The notes: a model not told the origin generated them from the letters alone. Counted from the stretch's first letter, positions 24,688-35,136 are shown. The stretch is DNA of 64,000 nucleotides from Phycisphaera sp. (GCA_016125285.1 WGMA01000028.1:62001-126000), one strand, 5' to 3'. Made by a program: numbers and translations.

Positions 24688-26169
24688 TTAGCCGCCTGCA
24701 CCATCTCCACCGCCGCCACCGCCGCCACCGCCACCGTCGCCGCCGGCATTGCCACCACCGCCGCTGCTTTCTCCGCCGGCGTTGTCGCCACCGCCGCGTC
24801 GTCCGCGACCGCGTCCGCGGCGACGTCGCCGACGCTTCTTGCGAGGCTGACCATCGCCGGACGCTTCACCGCCGCGCTGCGCGTCGTTGGTGTCCGACGA
24901 ACCGCCGGACTGCGACGGCTCGGCGTTGGGTGTCACGTTCTCGTCGATCGCATCGGCGCGGTCGCCTTCGCGTGATTCGACCTCGCTGTCCTGCAACGGT
25001 TCGCCGGGCTTCGGGCGACGTGGCTCGTCGGATCGTCCACGCCCGCGCTTGCTGCGCGACCCGCGGTCGTCCGATCGCTTGCTGTCGCCCCCACGGCTGT
25101 CGCCACCACCGCCGCCGCCACCGCTATCACCGCGCGCGTTGCCGCCGCGGCCGCGGCCTCCGCCACTGTCACGCCCGCCGCCGTCGCGCCCGCGGCTGTC
25201 ACGTCCGCCGCGCTCCGCCGGTTCGACATACGCCGGCACGTTGTCGCGCCCGAGTGATTCGACCGGATACGCGAACCGCTGCCTGTTCTCGTCCAGCTCC
25301 ACCAGCGCCAGCTGCGTAAGGATCTGCGTGCTGATCACGATGCCCGGGCCGTCCTCGGTCATCACGCGGCTCTTGCGCTTCGGCAGCTTCTTACGCAGCT
25401 CGTCGTACGTCTCGTCCTCGTAGCGCAGGCAGCACATCAGCCGCCCGCAGCGTCCGCTGATCTTCTGCGGGTCGAGCGTCGCCTTTTGGATCTTCGCCGA
25501 CTTCATCGACACCGGCTTGAGCACCTTGAGGAACTGCTTGCAGCAGCACTGCTGGCCGCACTTCTCGTAGTCCGCCACGAGCCGGGCCTCGTCGCGCGCG
25601 CCGACCTGACGCATCTCGATCCGCACGTGCATCTCCGCGGCCAGACGCTTGACCAGGTCGCGGAAGTCGACGCGGTCCTCCGACGTGAAGTAGAACACCA
25701 CGCGGTCGCGGCTGAACAGCGGCTCGGCCTCGATCAGCTTCATCGGCATGTCCAGCTCGCGGATCGCCTCCCGCGCCGCCTTGATGTAGCGCGGGCGCTC
25801 GGCCTCGATGCGGCTGTTTTCGTTGAGGTCCTCGACGCTCGCCACGCGCAGCACCCGGCCGTCCGTCGTGAACGGGTACTGCTTGCCGCCGGAGTTCTGG
25901 ATGTACTCCAGCATCTTGCTGCGCGACACGCTGGACCCGCAGCCGGAGTTGGTGCACGTCGTGGTCAGCATCTCGGCGATCTCCACGCCGCGGCGCGTGC
26001 GGATCACGAGCTTCGTGCCACAGCCGAGGATCTGGTCGCCGTCGTACGGCAGCTCGGCGATGCTCTTCATGTACCCGTAGCGGACCACCACCGTCTTCGG
26101 CGGCTTCAGTCGCTGCAGGGCAAGTTCTTCCTCTTCCTCGGAAAGGACGGGCAACGGATGGATAGGCAT
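24688..26169 (-). CDS. PSP1/RicT family protein with long Gly/Arg-rich tail
   Basis: A 493-residue protein. Residues ~25-300 match the PSP1 (RicT/YaaT) domain: ILGCGTKLVIRTRRGVE, then CTNSGCGSS, CGQQCCCKQFLK and SGRCGRLMCCLRYE, with the conserved cysteine clusters that bind Fe-S in the Bacillus Ric complex. RicT there works with RicA/RicF in RNA maturation and development; in other phyla the role is unclear. The last ~180 residues are a low-complexity tail of RG, GG and acidic repeats, including a KKRRRRRRGRGRGRRGGG block and a poly-Gly end, which is not part of the usual family length (~270). The tail resembles RNA-binding RGG regions (inference). Confidence 0.9.
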   Translation of the reverse strand: MPIHPLPVLSEEEEELALQRLKPPKTVVVRYGYMKSIAELPYDGDQILGCGTKLVIRTRRGVEIAEMLTTTCTNSGCGSSVSRSKMLEYIQNSGGKQYPFTTDGRVLRVASVEDLNENSRIEAERPRYIKAAREAIRELDMPMKLIEAEPLFSRDRVVFYFTSEDRVDFRDLVKRLAAEMHVRIEMRQVGARDEARLVADYEKCGQQCCCKQFLKVLKPVSMKSAKIQKATLDPQKISGRCGRLMCCLRYEDETYDELRKKLPKRKSRVMTEDGPGIVISTQILTQLALVELDENRQRFAYPVESLGRDNVPAYVEPAERGGRDSRGRDGGGRDSGGGRGRGGNARGDSGGGGGGGDSRGGDSKRSDDRGSRSKRGRGRSDEPRRPKPGEPLQDSEVESREGDRADAIDENVTPNAEPSQSGGSSDTNDAQRGGEASGDGQPRKKRRRRRRGRGRGRRGGGDNAGGESSGGGGNAGGDGGGGGGGGGGDGAGG

Positions 26170-26377
26170 GATGTTGATGTCACACCGGCGTGCTGAGGGG
26201 CGTCGACATCGTGGCGTGCGGCGCGCGTGAGGCGTCGCCGAGGTCGTCGAGGCGTGTCAACCGAGCCGGGTCGTGATTCGCTTTGTCGTCAGGCCGATTT
26301 TTTTAAGGCCGCCGGTCGTCCTGACTGCCGACGCGGCGGGTCCAAACGCGTGTGAGTCGCCCGGTGATCGCCATCGT
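26170..26377. other. Intergenic region between holB and the RicT gene
   Basis: No gene is seen. An inverted repeat GTCAGG (26288-26293) / CCTGAC (26320-26325) brackets a T7 run, giving a weak hairpin that could act in holB termination or processing. Confidence 0.4.
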
Positions 26378-27571
26378 TCAGCGGGCCGCGTGTTGAAGAG
26401 CGTTCTTGTCCGACCATTGTATGGCGAGGTTGTCCAACAGCAAAGCGAGTGCGACGTTGGATTCCATCTGCCGCTCGGCCTCCTGCAGCAGCTGCACGCC
26501 GACCAGCCACGGACGCAGCTTCGCGTCGGCCTCGTCGCCGGGGGCCTCGTCGCCGAGCCGGCCCGCCGCGTGCCGCAACCCGTCACGGCACAGTTCGCCC
26601 AGCAGCCCGAGCATGTACCGCACGCCGGCCTTGTTCGCCGCGTCCTTGCTCGCGCCCTTGTGCCCGTCCACCCACGCCTTGGCGAACGCCTCGACCAGCT
26701 TCGCCATCGTCTCGCCCAGCGCCGGCGCCGGCTTGCCTTGCACGGCGTCACGCACCATCGGGACTACTTGCGTGTACCACTCGTCGAAGTGATAGGTCAT
26801 CGCCAGCAGTGCCCGTCCGAGGCTCCCGCACGCGAACTTGATCACCCACTTGCGCTGCTCGGCGTTCAGTGTGCTTGCCTCTTCGCGTCCATCGAGCCAC
26901 CGCTCGACATCCGCGTCGCTCAACGGTCCGAACCCCACGCGCTGGCACCGGCTGCGGATCGTCGTCAGCAGGCGGTCCTCGTGCGACGTGATCAGAAAGA
27001 TGAACGTCTCGGCGGGCGGCTCTTCGAGCGTCTTGAGCAGGGCGTTCTGGCCCGTCGCGTCCAGCAGCTCCGCCTCGTCGATGATGAACACCTTGCCGTG
27101 CTTCATGTTCGGCTTGCGGCCGATCGCCGGCTCGACGTATCGCTTGCCGTCGCCGCTGCCGATCCACCCGCCGACCATCCGCTCGCGGAGCAGGTCGATG
27201 GGGATGTTCATCTGCTTCTTGTTGCGGAGCGACGCGATGTCGGACACCGCCGCGAGCTCCTTGCGGATCACGTGCAGGTCGGGGTGCGACTCACCGAACT
27301 CGCGCGGCGTGTCTTCGTCGTCGTCATCTTTTGCGGGGCGGTCGATGAACATCTTGCATGACGCGCACGCGCCGCACGCGGTGGGGCGGCCGGTCAGGTC
27401 CGGCGTCGCGTCGTGACACATCAGCAGCTTCGCCATCGCCCTGGCGGTGGTCGCCTTGCCGACGCCGACCGGCCCGTGCAGGATCCACGCGTGGTGCATC
27501 CGCTCGCCCGTCATCGCCGCCATCAGCACGTCGATCGCCCGCGCCTGTCCGATGATCTGATCCAGGTCCAT
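26378..27571 (-). CDS. holB: DNA polymerase III delta-prime subunit
   Basis: A 397-residue clamp-loader subunit. The AAA+ fold carries GPVGVGKAT (P-loop), a four-cysteine zinc module spanning MCHD to CGACASC, Walker B VFIIDEAELL and the SRC motif in IRSRCQRV (sensor/arginine-finger region). It is somewhat longer than the typical ~330 residues because of an acidic DDDDEDTPREFGESHP insertion and a helical C-terminal extension. ATG 27571 is chosen over 27580 because TACAAT (27584-27579) overlaps the earlier ATG and lies 7 nt before the later one, consistent with leaderless initiation. It acts in loading the beta clamp at the replication fork. Confidence 0.92.
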   Translation of the reverse strand: MDLDQIIGQARAIDVLMAAMTGERMHHAWILHGPVGVGKATTARAMAKLLMCHDATPDLTGRPTACGACASCKMFIDRPAKDDDDEDTPREFGESHPDLHVIRKELAAVSDIASLRNKKQMNIPIDLLRERMVGGWIGSGDGKRYVEPAIGRKPNMKHGKVFIIDEAELLDATGQNALLKTLEEPPAETFIFLITSHEDRLLTTIRSRCQRVGFGPLSDADVERWLDGREEASTLNAEQRKWVIKFACGSLGRALLAMTYHFDEWYTQVVPMVRDAVQGKPAPALGETMAKLVEAFAKAWVDGHKGASKDAANKAGVRYMLGLLGELCRDGLRHAAGRLGDEAPGDEADAKLRPWLVGVQLLQEAERQMESNVALALLLDNLAIQWSDKNALQHAAR

Positions 27572-27616
27572 GCGTGGCATTGTAGCGGATGCCCCGCGCG
27601 CTGCAGTGCGCCGATT

Positions 27617-27639
27617 CCCTCTCCCTCGCAGGGAGAGGG
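27617..27639. repeat. CCCTCTCCC-type hairpin repeat
   Basis: A perfect 10-bp stem, CCCTCTCCCT and AGGGAGAGGG, with a 3-nt loop. It is a short copy of an element seen four more times in this window, between the divergent holB and glycoside-hydrolase genes. Confidence 0.75.
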
Positions 27640-27771
27640 TGTCGATGCCTGATACATTTCTCCGCCCGCGCGGCAGACTGGCATCCAGCGTGCAGATAGG
27701 TTGTGGGCACCCGGTGCGCGCCGCGGGTCATCCGGGCGCGTGCCTTTTTCCGCGATCACAGGGCACACACC

Positions 27772-30111
27772 ATGCGTCATCGTTTTGCTGTCGTCACCGC
27801 CGGCTTCCTCACGTGCCTTGCCGCGTCGCTGCTCGCCGCGGACAAGGCCGACCCGAAGCCCGCGCCGCCGGACCCCAACTGGCATCCGCCGTCGGCCCCG
27901 TGGTCGGAGGAGGGCACGTGGGCCTTCGAGCCGGGCCACGACGCGTTCACCGACAAGGCGATGCTCGACCTGCGGTGGCTCAACGAGAAGCGGTCCGGCG
28001 AGACCGGCTTCGTGCACCTCGCCGCGGACGGCAACAGCTTCGTGCGCGGCGACGGTCAGCCGATCCGCTTCTGGGCGTCGGGCACCGACGCGTACAACTT
28101 CACCCCCGAGCAGATGGACACGCACTGCCGCTGGATGGCGAAGCTCGGCGTCAACATGCTGCGCGTGCACACGACGTTCGCCGACACAAAGGAAGGCGCG
28201 AAGATCACCGACGTCGACGGCAGGAAGATCGACGCGGTGCACCGGCTGATCAAGGCCGCGAAGGACAACGGGATCTATATCACGATCTCGCCGTACTACC
28301 CGAACCACGACGTGCCGAAGTCGTGGGAGCTCGACGGCTACGACAAGGGCGGCAAGCCGTGGGGCGCGCTGTTCATCGATCCGAAGCTGCAGGACGCCTA
28401 CCGCGCGTGGACACGCGAGCTGTACACACGCAAGAACCCTTACACCGGCCTGAGCATCGCGGAGGACCCGACCGTCGCGATCCTCCAGGTTGTCAACGAG
28501 GACAGCATGTTCTTCTGGACGCTGCAGGGCGTTCCGCAGGCGCAGAAGGACAAGCTCGCCGCGCAGTTCGCCGACTGGCTGCGCACGCGGTACGGCACGC
28601 TCGACAAGGCGCGGGACGCGTGGGGCGGCGACGCGGCCAAATGGAACGGCGACGACGTCGACACCGGCGTACTCGGTCTGATCGACACGTGGCAGATGAC
28701 GCAGGACAACCAGAAGTCGAAGTTCGGCGTGCGACTGCGTGACCAGCTGCGGTTCATGGCCGAGCATCAGCGGGCGTTCTACGCGTCGATGGGCAAGTAC
28801 GTGCGCGAGCAGCTCGGGTGCCACCAGCTGCTCAACGCCACGAACTGGCGCACGGCGAACGACCTGAAGCTCAAGGAGATCGAGCGGTGGACCTACGCGG
28901 CGCTCGACATCGACGCGGAGAACGAATACTACGGCAGCGACTACCAGCACCAGGGCCCCAACGACGGCTACCGCGTCGACCCGGGCGACTACATCGTCAA
29001 CGAGTCGGTGCTGCACAAGCCGCTGGAGCTGACCGCGAACTTCAAGTCGCAGCGCGGCCACCCGTTCATCGTCACCGAGACGAGCTGGAAGAACCCCAAC
29101 CTTTATCAGACCGAGGGTCCGCTGCTGATCTCCGCGTACCAGTCGCTCAACGGGACCGACGCGGTGTTCTGGTTCAGCGCCGACGACGTGACGTGGCGGC
29201 TCGACCCGCGGCGGACGTTCTGGCGCGTCGGCAAGGACGACTTCGCGCAGCACAAGTGGTCGTGCACGGTGCCGTCCATCGCGGGGATGTGGCCCGCCGC
29301 GGCGCTGATGTACCGCAACGCCTACATCAGGCCGGGCGACGTGGTCGTCGACGAGGTGCGCTCGACCGACGCGTTGTGGGATCGCCAGCGTCCGCTGATC
29401 GACGACAACGAGATCGGCGGGATCAGCCGCGAGCAGGACGAGCTGAAGGCGGCGCGCACGTCGGACGGCAACGTCAGCCGCGCCGCGTTCCTCGTCGGGC
29501 AGGTGCGCTACGAGCTCGGCGGCGATCCGGCGCAGACGAAGATCGCGGACCTCTCGCCGCACCTCGACGCCGAGCGCGGCCGCGTGACCGCCAGCAACGG
29601 CCAGCTCGCGTGGGACTACAAGACGGGGCTCGTGACGATCGACGCGCCGGCGGCGCAGGGCGTGGTGGGCTTCTGCAAGGCCGCCGGCGGGCGGTTCGAG
29701 CTGAGCGACGTGACGATCGAGTCGGCCAACGCGTACGCGACGATCACGGCGGTGTCGATGGACGGCAGGCCGCTGCGGGAGTCGGGCCGCGTGCTGGTGC
29801 AGGTCGGCACGACGTCGCGCCCGACGGGCTGGGTCACCGAGCCGGCGGACTTCGTCTTCCGCAAGCGTTTCACGATCGCCGGCGAGCGCATCGTGCACAC
29901 CGGGCATCCGCCGTTTCTGTTAAAGAACACCGAGGCGACGATCACGCTGCGCAACGGCACGATCAACGCCGCGTCGCTGCTCGATCCCAACGGCTACCCC
30001 GTTGAGCCGCTGACGCTGGCGCCGACCGGCGAGGGCGACACGCGGCGTATTTCACTGAAGCTGCCGGCGAACGCGATGTACGTCGTGCTCTACGCGAGCG
30101 GGGCGCGGTAG
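27772..30111 (+). CDS. Secreted clan-A glycoside-hydrolase-like protein
   Basis: A 779-residue secreted protein. Residues 1-23 (MRHRFAVV to ASLLAA) form a signal peptide, which fixes ATG 27772 as start. Residues ~80-520 resemble a (beta/alpha)8 GH clan A barrel: RFWASGTDAYNF and KLGVNMLRVH at the entry, acid/base candidate Glu243 in VVNEDSMFFW and nucleophile candidate Glu436 in FIVTETSW. The C-terminal 250 residues look like beta-sandwich domains. Resemblance is to GH5/GH42-like enzymes, but the exact family and substrate cannot be assigned. The next gene, a secreted PHP protein, follows 55 bp later with its own promoter. Confidence 0.82.
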   Translation: MRHRFAVVTAGFLTCLAASLLAADKADPKPAPPDPNWHPPSAPWSEEGTWAFEPGHDAFTDKAMLDLRWLNEKRSGETGFVHLAADGNSFVRGDGQPIRFWASGTDAYNFTPEQMDTHCRWMAKLGVNMLRVHTTFADTKEGAKITDVDGRKIDAVHRLIKAAKDNGIYITISPYYPNHDVPKSWELDGYDKGGKPWGALFIDPKLQDAYRAWTRELYTRKNPYTGLSIAEDPTVAILQVVNEDSMFFWTLQGVPQAQKDKLAAQFADWLRTRYGTLDKARDAWGGDAAKWNGDDVDTGVLGLIDTWQMTQDNQKSKFGVRLRDQLRFMAEHQRAFYASMGKYVREQLGCHQLLNATNWRTANDLKLKEIERWTYAALDIDAENEYYGSDYQHQGPNDGYRVDPGDYIVNESVLHKPLELTANFKSQRGHPFIVTETSWKNPNLYQTEGPLLISAYQSLNGTDAVFWFSADDVTWRLDPRRTFWRVGKDDFAQHKWSCTVPSIAGMWPAAALMYRNAYIRPGDVVVDEVRSTDALWDRQRPLIDDNEIGGISREQDELKAARTSDGNVSRAAFLVGQVRYELGGDPAQTKIADLSPHLDAERGRVTASNGQLAWDYKTGLVTIDAPAAQGVVGFCKAAGGRFELSDVTIESANAYATITAVSMDGRPLRESGRVLVQVGTTSRPTGWVTEPADFVFRKRFTIAGERIVHTGHPPFLLKNTEATITLRNGTINAASLLDPNGYPVEPLTLAPTGEGDTRRISLKLPANAMYVVLYASGAR

Positions 30112-30115
30112 CGGG

Positions 30116-30121
30116 TATAAT
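30116..30121 (+). promoter_or_regulatory. TATAAT -10 box for the PHP-domain gene
   Basis: A perfect consensus -10 lies 46 bp before ATG 30167, leaving a leader of about 40 nt with GGAGAGAG in front of the start. Confidence 0.6.
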
Positions 30122-30166
30122 CTCTCCAGCCGCTTCGGGCCCGTCACCTCCGCTGGAGAGAGTCAC

Positions 30167-32677
30167 ATGCATCGTCATCGGACCGCGCGACCGATTGTTG
30201 TCGCACTGTGCGCCGTCGCTGTCGTCGCCACGTCACACGCCGCGGAGATCGTGCGGCTCGACGAGTCGAACTTCGACAGGTACGTCCCGGCCGGCAAGGA
30301 GGTCGACGCGATCTACGGCGACTACGTCCTGCGCAGCGACGACGTGATCGCCGTCATCGCCGACCCGATCCCCACGCGCAACGCCAACCTGACCATCACC
30401 AACATCGGCGGCTGCGTGATCGACCTCACGTCGGCGCGTCGGCCCAACGATCAGCTCGGGGCGTTCTTCCCGCTGGCGGCGCTGGCGGTGTTCCGGCACG
30501 CCGAGGTCGTCACGGCGAACGGCCCGCGCGTCGAGCTGCGGTGTTTCACCGAGGCGGCCAACGGTCGGCCTGCCGTCGAGGTGCGTTACGTGCTCGAGGA
30601 CCACAAGCCGTGGCTCACGGTGCGGTCCGCCGTGACCAACACCGCCGACAGGGCGACGCGGATTGACCTGCACGACGACATGCGCGCCGACAAGAACTTC
30701 ACGCCGGGCGAGACGGGCGACGGCGGCGCGGCGTGGGTGTACGACCCGTGGTGGGAGCAGGCGTACGGCGTGGCGTGCGCGGGTCGCAAGGTGGGGCTCG
30801 TCGGCGCGCGACCGGGCAAGAGCCTGACGCGGTTCGGCTACGCCGACGCCGGCGGGCTGAAGGTCGCGAACATCGACGCCGGCGGGACGTTCACGTTCGA
30901 GCGACGGCTGATCCCCGCGGCGAACGAGCTCGGCGTGCGATCGCTCGCGGCGGGCCTGGCGGGCGCCGAGCTGCGCGGCGTGGTGTTGAAGGTGACCGAC
31001 CCCGAGGGGCCCGTCGCGGCGGCGATGGTGTCGATCGACGCGGACGGCAAGCATTACGGCGACGGGCGGACGGACGAGCAGGGCGAGCTGTTCGTCGGGC
31101 TGCCCGCCGGCCCGGCGTACACCGCGAAGATCGCCGCGACCGGTCGGCCGGTCGTCACGCGCTCGATCGACGAGTCGATGCGCGACCAGCCGGTCAAGCT
31201 GGAGTCGGCCGGCTACGTCAGCGCGCAGATCACCGACGAACGCGGCGGGCCGATCCCGTGCAAGGTGCAGTTCGCCGGCGTCGACGGCACGCCGACGCCC
31301 AACTGGTTCAACGATACCGGCGAGCACGCGGTGATGGACTGCTACTACTCGCACAACGGCGTGTTCACGCAGCCGCTCGACCCCGGCAGATACGACGTGA
31401 TCGTCAGCTACGGCCCGGAGTACGACGCGATCTTCACGACGCTCACGGTCAAGCGCGGCGAGCGCGCGATCCTCGCCGGCAAGCTCGTCCACTCGGTCGA
31501 CACGCGCGGCTGGATCAGCACGGACTACCACTCGCACTCCAGCCCGTCGGGCGACAACGTGTCGAGCCAGCGCGGCCGCGTGCTGAACCTGCTGTGCGAG
31601 AACATCGAGTTCGCGCCGTGCACGGAGCACCAGCGGATCGACAGCTACACGCCGCACCTCGAGGCGCTGGGCGTCACGAAGCTGATGGCCACGTGCCCGG
31701 GCATCGAGCTGACGGGCAAGCCGCTGCCGCTGAACCATCACAACGCGTTCCCGCTCGTGTTCAAGCCGCACCACCAGGACGGCGGCGGGCCGCTGCTCGA
31801 CGCGGACCCGGCGGTGCAGATCAAGCGGCTGGCGATGTGGGACGACAACTCCGACAAGTTCGTCCAGCAGAACCACCCCAACATCGTGGCGCACGCGTGG
31901 GACCGCGACGTCGATGGCAAGGCCGACGGCGGCTACGCGGCGATGCTGCCGTTCATGGACGCCATCGAGGTGCACCCGCCGATCGCGATCCTCAGCGGGC
32001 CGACGCTGAAGAACGGCGTGAACACCGGCGGCAACCGCATGCACACGTGGCTGATGCTGATCAATCAGGGCACGTACATCCCCGGCGTGGTGAACACCGA
32101 CGCGCACTACAACCACCACGGGTCGGGCTGGCTGCGGAACTGGGTGGCGTCGCCGACGGACGACCCCTCGAAGGTGAAGGTGATGGACGTGGTGCACGCG
32201 TCGGAACGCGGGCAGATCGTGATGAGCAACGGGCCGTTCATGACCGTCAAGCTGTTCGCCACGGACGCGAACGGCGCGGCGAGCGGGTCGACGCTGCCGG
32301 GCGGCACGGCGACGGCGAGCGCCGGGCGGGCCACGGTGCAGGTGCGCGTGCAGTGCCCCAACTGGTTCGACATCGACCGCGTGCAGGTGCTGCTCAACGG
32401 CAGGCTCGACCCCAACCTCAACTTCACCCGCAAGTCGCACCCGGGCATGTTCGCCGACGGCGTGGTCAAGTTCGACAACCTGATCGACCTGTCGTTCGAC
32501 GGCGACACGCACGTGATCGTGGTGGCGGCGGGGGAGTCGTCGAAGCTCGGGCCGGTGATGGGCAAGCCGCACGGCGACGACAAGCCGGTCGCGGTGAGCA
32601 ACCCGATCTTTGTCGATGTCGACGGCGGGGGGTTCAAGGCGAACGGCGACGAGCTGGGCGGGGCGTTGCCGAAGTGA
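30167..32677 (+). CDS. Secreted PHP-domain (CehA/McbA-like) protein
   Basis: An 836-residue secreted protein with signal peptide 1-25 (VVATSHA). The first half is beta-rich, and residues ~260-430 contain carboxypeptidase-regulatory-like modules ([14 protein letters not shown]). The PHP metallohydrolase domain follows from ~450: DYHSHSS (Asp453, His455, His457), then CTEHQRID and NTDAHYN (Asp645, His647), the metal-binding positions of this superfamily. CehA/McbA members hydrolyse carbamate or phosphate esters; the substrate here is unknown. The stop is followed by a heptamer repeat element that may act as bidirectional terminator against the convergent HTTM gene. Confidence 0.87.
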   Translation: MHRHRTARPIVVALCAVAVVATSHAAEIVRLDESNFDRYVPAGKEVDAIYGDYVLRSDDVIAVIADPIPTRNANLTITNIGGCVIDLTSARRPNDQLGAFFPLAALAVFRHAEVVTANGPRVELRCFTEAANGRPAVEVRYVLEDHKPWLTVRSAVTNTADRATRIDLHDDMRADKNFTPGETGDGGAAWVYDPWWEQAYGVACAGRKVGLVGARPGKSLTRFGYADAGGLKVANIDAGGTFTFERRLIPAANELGVRSLAAGLAGAELRGVVLKVTDPEGPVAAAMVSIDADGKHYGDGRTDEQGELFVGLPAGPAYTAKIAATGRPVVTRSIDESMRDQPVKLESAGYVSAQITDERGGPIPCKVQFAGVDGTPTPNWFNDTGEHAVMDCYYSHNGVFTQPLDPGRYDVIVSYGPEYDAIFTTLTVKRGERAILAGKLVHSVDTRGWISTDYHSHSSPSGDNVSSQRGRVLNLLCENIEFAPCTEHQRIDSYTPHLEALGVTKLMATCPGIELTGKPLPLNHHNAFPLVFKPHHQDGGGPLLDADPAVQIKRLAMWDDNSDKFVQQNHPNIVAHAWDRDVDGKADGGYAAMLPFMDAIEVHPPIAILSGPTLKNGVNTGGNRMHTWLMLINQGTYIPGVVNTDAHYNHHGSGWLRNWVASPTDDPSKVKVMDVVHASERGQIVMSNGPFMTVKLFATDANGAASGSTLPGGTATASAGRATVQVRVQCPNWFDIDRVQVLLNGRLDPNLNFTRKSHPGMFADGVVKFDNLIDLSFDGDTHVIVVAAGESSKLGPVMGKPHGDDKPVAVSNPIFVDVDGGGFKANGDELGGALPK

Positions 32678-32689
32678 CGGGGGCTCGCT

Positions 32690-32838
32690 GTGCTCGCGAT
32701 GCTTGATGCTGGATGGCTCGCTTCGCTCGCGATGCTGGATCGGCGCGGGTGTACGCTGGACGCATCCAGCATCCAGCATCCAGCATCCAGCATCCAGCAT
32801 CCAGCATCCAGCATCCAGTATCCAGCATCCAGCATCCC
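32690..32838. repeat. GCATCCA heptamer array with inverted flank, copy A
   Basis: Eleven tandem heptamers (32762-32838): eight perfect GCATCCA, one GTATCCA, one perfect, one GCATCCC. The 70 bases before it contain inverted units (GATGCTGGATGG and GATGCTGGATC) with a GGCTCGCTTCGCTCGC spacer, so the element can fold into long alternative hairpins. It separates two convergent genes. Confidence 0.92.
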
Positions 32839-32849
32839 CGCGGCGATTC

Positions 32850-34427
32850 TCACGGCCACGTGTGTTCCCAGACCTCGACCTTCTCGATGGGCTCAAACGG
32901 CTTGCCCGGCGGCGGGGTGTCTTCGCGCATGTAGTAGATGTTGAGCCGGACGATGTACTGCGACGCGTCGTGCCGGCTGTTCCACACGCGACGCAGGTAC
33001 CGGGCGTACCAGGGGCGGTAATCGCTGTGGCTGCGTAGCCAGAGGTTCATGCGGTGCTTCCTGGTGCGCTGGTCGCCGTAGGCGACGTAGACCCGGTCGG
33101 GCTTGTCCCACGAAACGGGGCCGCCTTCGCACTCGACGCCGCTCGCGCCGAGCAGCTGCACGGTGGACCCGTCGGCCAGGGTGCCGGTGATGACCAGCCA
33201 GCCGTCGTCCATGATCGGGTAGGGCGCAAACATGTTCCACTGCTGATCCAGACGCAGCGCGTCGGCGACGAAGTCTAGGCTGTGCGGCAGCAGGTCGTCG
33301 GTGTTCTTGCTGGGCAGGCCGCGCAGGTTCCAGAGGAAGACGTAGAGCATCAGGGCGGTGACGACGACGTTGGTCGCGTTGCGGGGCGTGACCGTTGGCG
33401 CCGGCGGACGCGGCAGGCGGAATCGCCAGACGATCTTGAAGGTCAGGTCGCGCAACCTCGTGCGCAGCGCGACAAACGGCGACGCGCCTTCGAGTCGATC
33501 CCACAGCGGCCCGGGGAGGATCGCGAGCCACATCGCGATCCCGGTGAGCGGGAACACGCCGAGGGCCATGAACAGGCCGAAGCTCGCGTGCAGGCCGACG
33601 AAGCTGAGCACGGCCAAGCCGCGGAACCAGTGGTTCCGCCAGGGCACGAGGATCAGCAGCGGGCCGAGCCCCTCGAGCCAGAGCGTCGCGATCGTCATGA
33701 GCGCCATCAGCCCGGGGAACTGGCGTATCCAGATCGCCGGCGACTTGGCGAAGATGTCGACGTTCATCGCGTAGTACACGGCCGAGTGTTCGGTGGTCCA
33801 GACCGGGTGCTGCTTGTGAACGGCGGCGAAGCAGTAGATGAAGCCGACCTGAAAGATGTACGCCGCGGTCGCGAAGGTGGCGAGGTGGTTGGGCCGCTCG
33901 GCGTCGGTGCGGCGTGCGGCGGCGCGGGGTGGATTGAGCATGGCGTCGATCGACCAGCGGGCGCCCAGCGGCAGGAACATCGACCAGAACAGGACCATGC
34001 GCAGCATGACGTCGCCGCCGTCGAGGATCACGGCGTTGCGGTTCTGCAGCGACACGAGCAGGACCCACGACACCGCGGTCACGACGCGCGTGCGGTAACC
34101 GACCATCATCGTGATCGCGGTCAGCGCGGCGACGATGAACAGCGCGGCCTGGAAGGGCCACGAGCCGTTGATCAGGTGCAGCGACCAGTTCCACGGCGTC
34201 GCGAACTCGCCGGTGGCCGCGGAGCGCGGCAGGACGCCGTCGTCGGTGTAGTGCGCGGTCAGGTTGCCGGCGCGGATGGCGAGATCGACCAGCACGCAGC
34301 CGGCGATGGCCATCCGCATCAGCGCGAGCGAGCGGAGGTCAAGGCCGAACGCGACACGCGCGGCTCGGCGGACGGGCTCGGGGGTGACCGGCCGGTGGCG
34401 TGCTGGGGTGTCGGGGGCGTCGGTCAT
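32850..34427 (-). CDS. HTTM domain membrane protein (gamma-carboxylase-related)
   Basis: A 525-residue integral membrane protein of the HTTM family, whose best-known member is vitamin K-dependent gamma-glutamyl carboxylase. About eight to nine hydrophobic spans run from residue ~35 to ~375. Typical features are the GYRTR turn after the third span, [16 protein letters not shown] and the soluble C-terminal region starting [12 protein letters not shown]. The enzymatic function in bacteria is not known. ATG 34427 lies 8 nt after TACCAT with no ribosome-binding site, so leaderless translation is likely; a GTG three bases upstream is the alternative. tmk lies upstream on the same strand with a 58-bp gap. 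Confidence 0.88.
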   Translation of the reverse strand: MTDAPDTPARHRPVTPEPVRRAARVAFGLDLRSLALMRMAIAGCVLVDLAIRAGNLTAHYTDDGVLPRSAATGEFATPWNWSLHLINGSWPFQAALFIVAALTAITMMVGYRTRVVTAVSWVLLVSLQNRNAVILDGGDVMLRMVLFWSMFLPLGARWSIDAMLNPPRAAARRTDAERPNHLATFATAAYIFQVGFIYCFAAVHKQHPVWTTEHSAVYYAMNVDIFAKSPAIWIRQFPGLMALMTIATLWLEGLGPLLILVPWRNHWFRGLAVLSFVGLHASFGLFMALGVFPLTGIAMWLAILPGPLWDRLEGASPFVALRTRLRDLTFKIVWRFRLPRPPAPTVTPRNATNVVVTALMLYVFLWNLRGLPSKNTDDLLPHSLDFVADALRLDQQWNMFAPYPIMDDGWLVITGTLADGSTVQLLGASGVECEGGPVSWDKPDRVYVAYGDQRTRKHRMNLWLRSHSDYRPWYARYLRRVWNSRHDASQYIVRLNIYYMREDTPPPGKPFEPIEKVEVWEHTWP

Positions 34428-34485
34428 CACCGTCTATGGTAATGCAGGGGCGGCGCAGTCGCTTACGTGGTTTGGCCCGGCGTGA

Positions 34486-35136
34486 TCAGCCGAAGAAGCC
34501 CGATAGCGCGACGCAGAGCGCGTCGAACACCGTGTCGGCGTCCGGGCGGGCGTCGACGACGCGGTAGCGGTCGGGGTGTTCGGTGGCCTGGTCGAGGTAG
34601 CCCTTGCGGACGAGGGCGTGGTAGTCGGCGGCGCGCTGCTCGATGCGGTCGAGCAGGGGGTTGAGTCGGCCGGAGGCGGTCTTGCCGTCGACGTCGAACA
34701 CGACGACGAGGTCGGGCTGCGTGTCGCCCACCGCGACGTCGGCGACGTGCTCGATGTCGGCGATGGGCAGGCCGCCGGCCGTGCCCTGATACGCGAGCGT
34801 GGAGCTGATGAATCGGTCGGCGAGGACGAGGTCGCCGCGCTGCATGGCGGGGCGGATCTTCTCGGCGATGAGCTGGGCGCGGCTGGCCATGTACAGCAGC
34901 ATCTCGCACCGCATGTCCATCATGTCGTGCTCGGGCGCGAGCAGCACGTGGCGGATCTGCTCGCCGATGATCGTCCCGCCAGGCTCGCGGACCTCGGTGA
35001 CCGCGACGCCCGCCGCGTCGGCGGCGTTCGCCAGCCGGCGGAACTGCGTCGTCTTGCCCGAGCCGTCCGGCCCGTCGAACACGACGAACCGCCCGCGCAG
35101 TCGCGTGATCCATTGCATGTCATCCGCGTTCGGCAT
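34486..35136 (-). CDS. tmk: Thymidylate kinase
   Basis: A 216-residue dTMP kinase that makes dTDP for DNA synthesis. P-loop GPDGSGKTT at ~18-26, the DR(Y/F)xxS-type motif as DRFISSTLAYQG, and the REPGGTIIGEQIR segment that positions dTMP. Length is normal. ATG 35136 is chosen because TACAAT (35149-35144) ends 7 nt before it and no ribosome-binding site is visible; ATG 35145 overlaps the -10 box and 35178 lies upstream of it. Confidence 0.93.
   Translation of the reverse strand: MPNADDMQWITRLRGRFVVFDGPDGSGKTTQFRRLANAADAAGVAVTEVREPGGTIIGEQIRHVLLAPEHDMMDMRCEMLLYMASRAQLIAEKIRPAMQRGDLVLADRFISSTLAYQGTAGGLPIADIEHVADVAVGDTQPDLVVVFDVDGKTASGRLNPLLDRIEQRAADYHALVRKGYLDQATEHPDRYRVVDARPDADTVFDALCVALSGFFG

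Noticed and set aside
27523-29907. A 794-codon open frame on the minus strand opposite the glycoside-hydrolase gene
   Set aside because: High GC opens the antisense frame. The composition is Arg/Val/His-rich without motifs, while the plus strand has a signal peptide and catalytic motifs.
32762-32838. CRISPR array
   Set aside because: The repeat is a 7-bp tandem with no spacers, and no cas genes are present.
32634-32944. Open frames reading repeated MLDAGCW or PASSIQH peptides (also near 35200 and 45700)
   Set aside because: They are translations of the GCATCCA heptamer array, which is open in every frame; no ribosome-binding site or function is credible.
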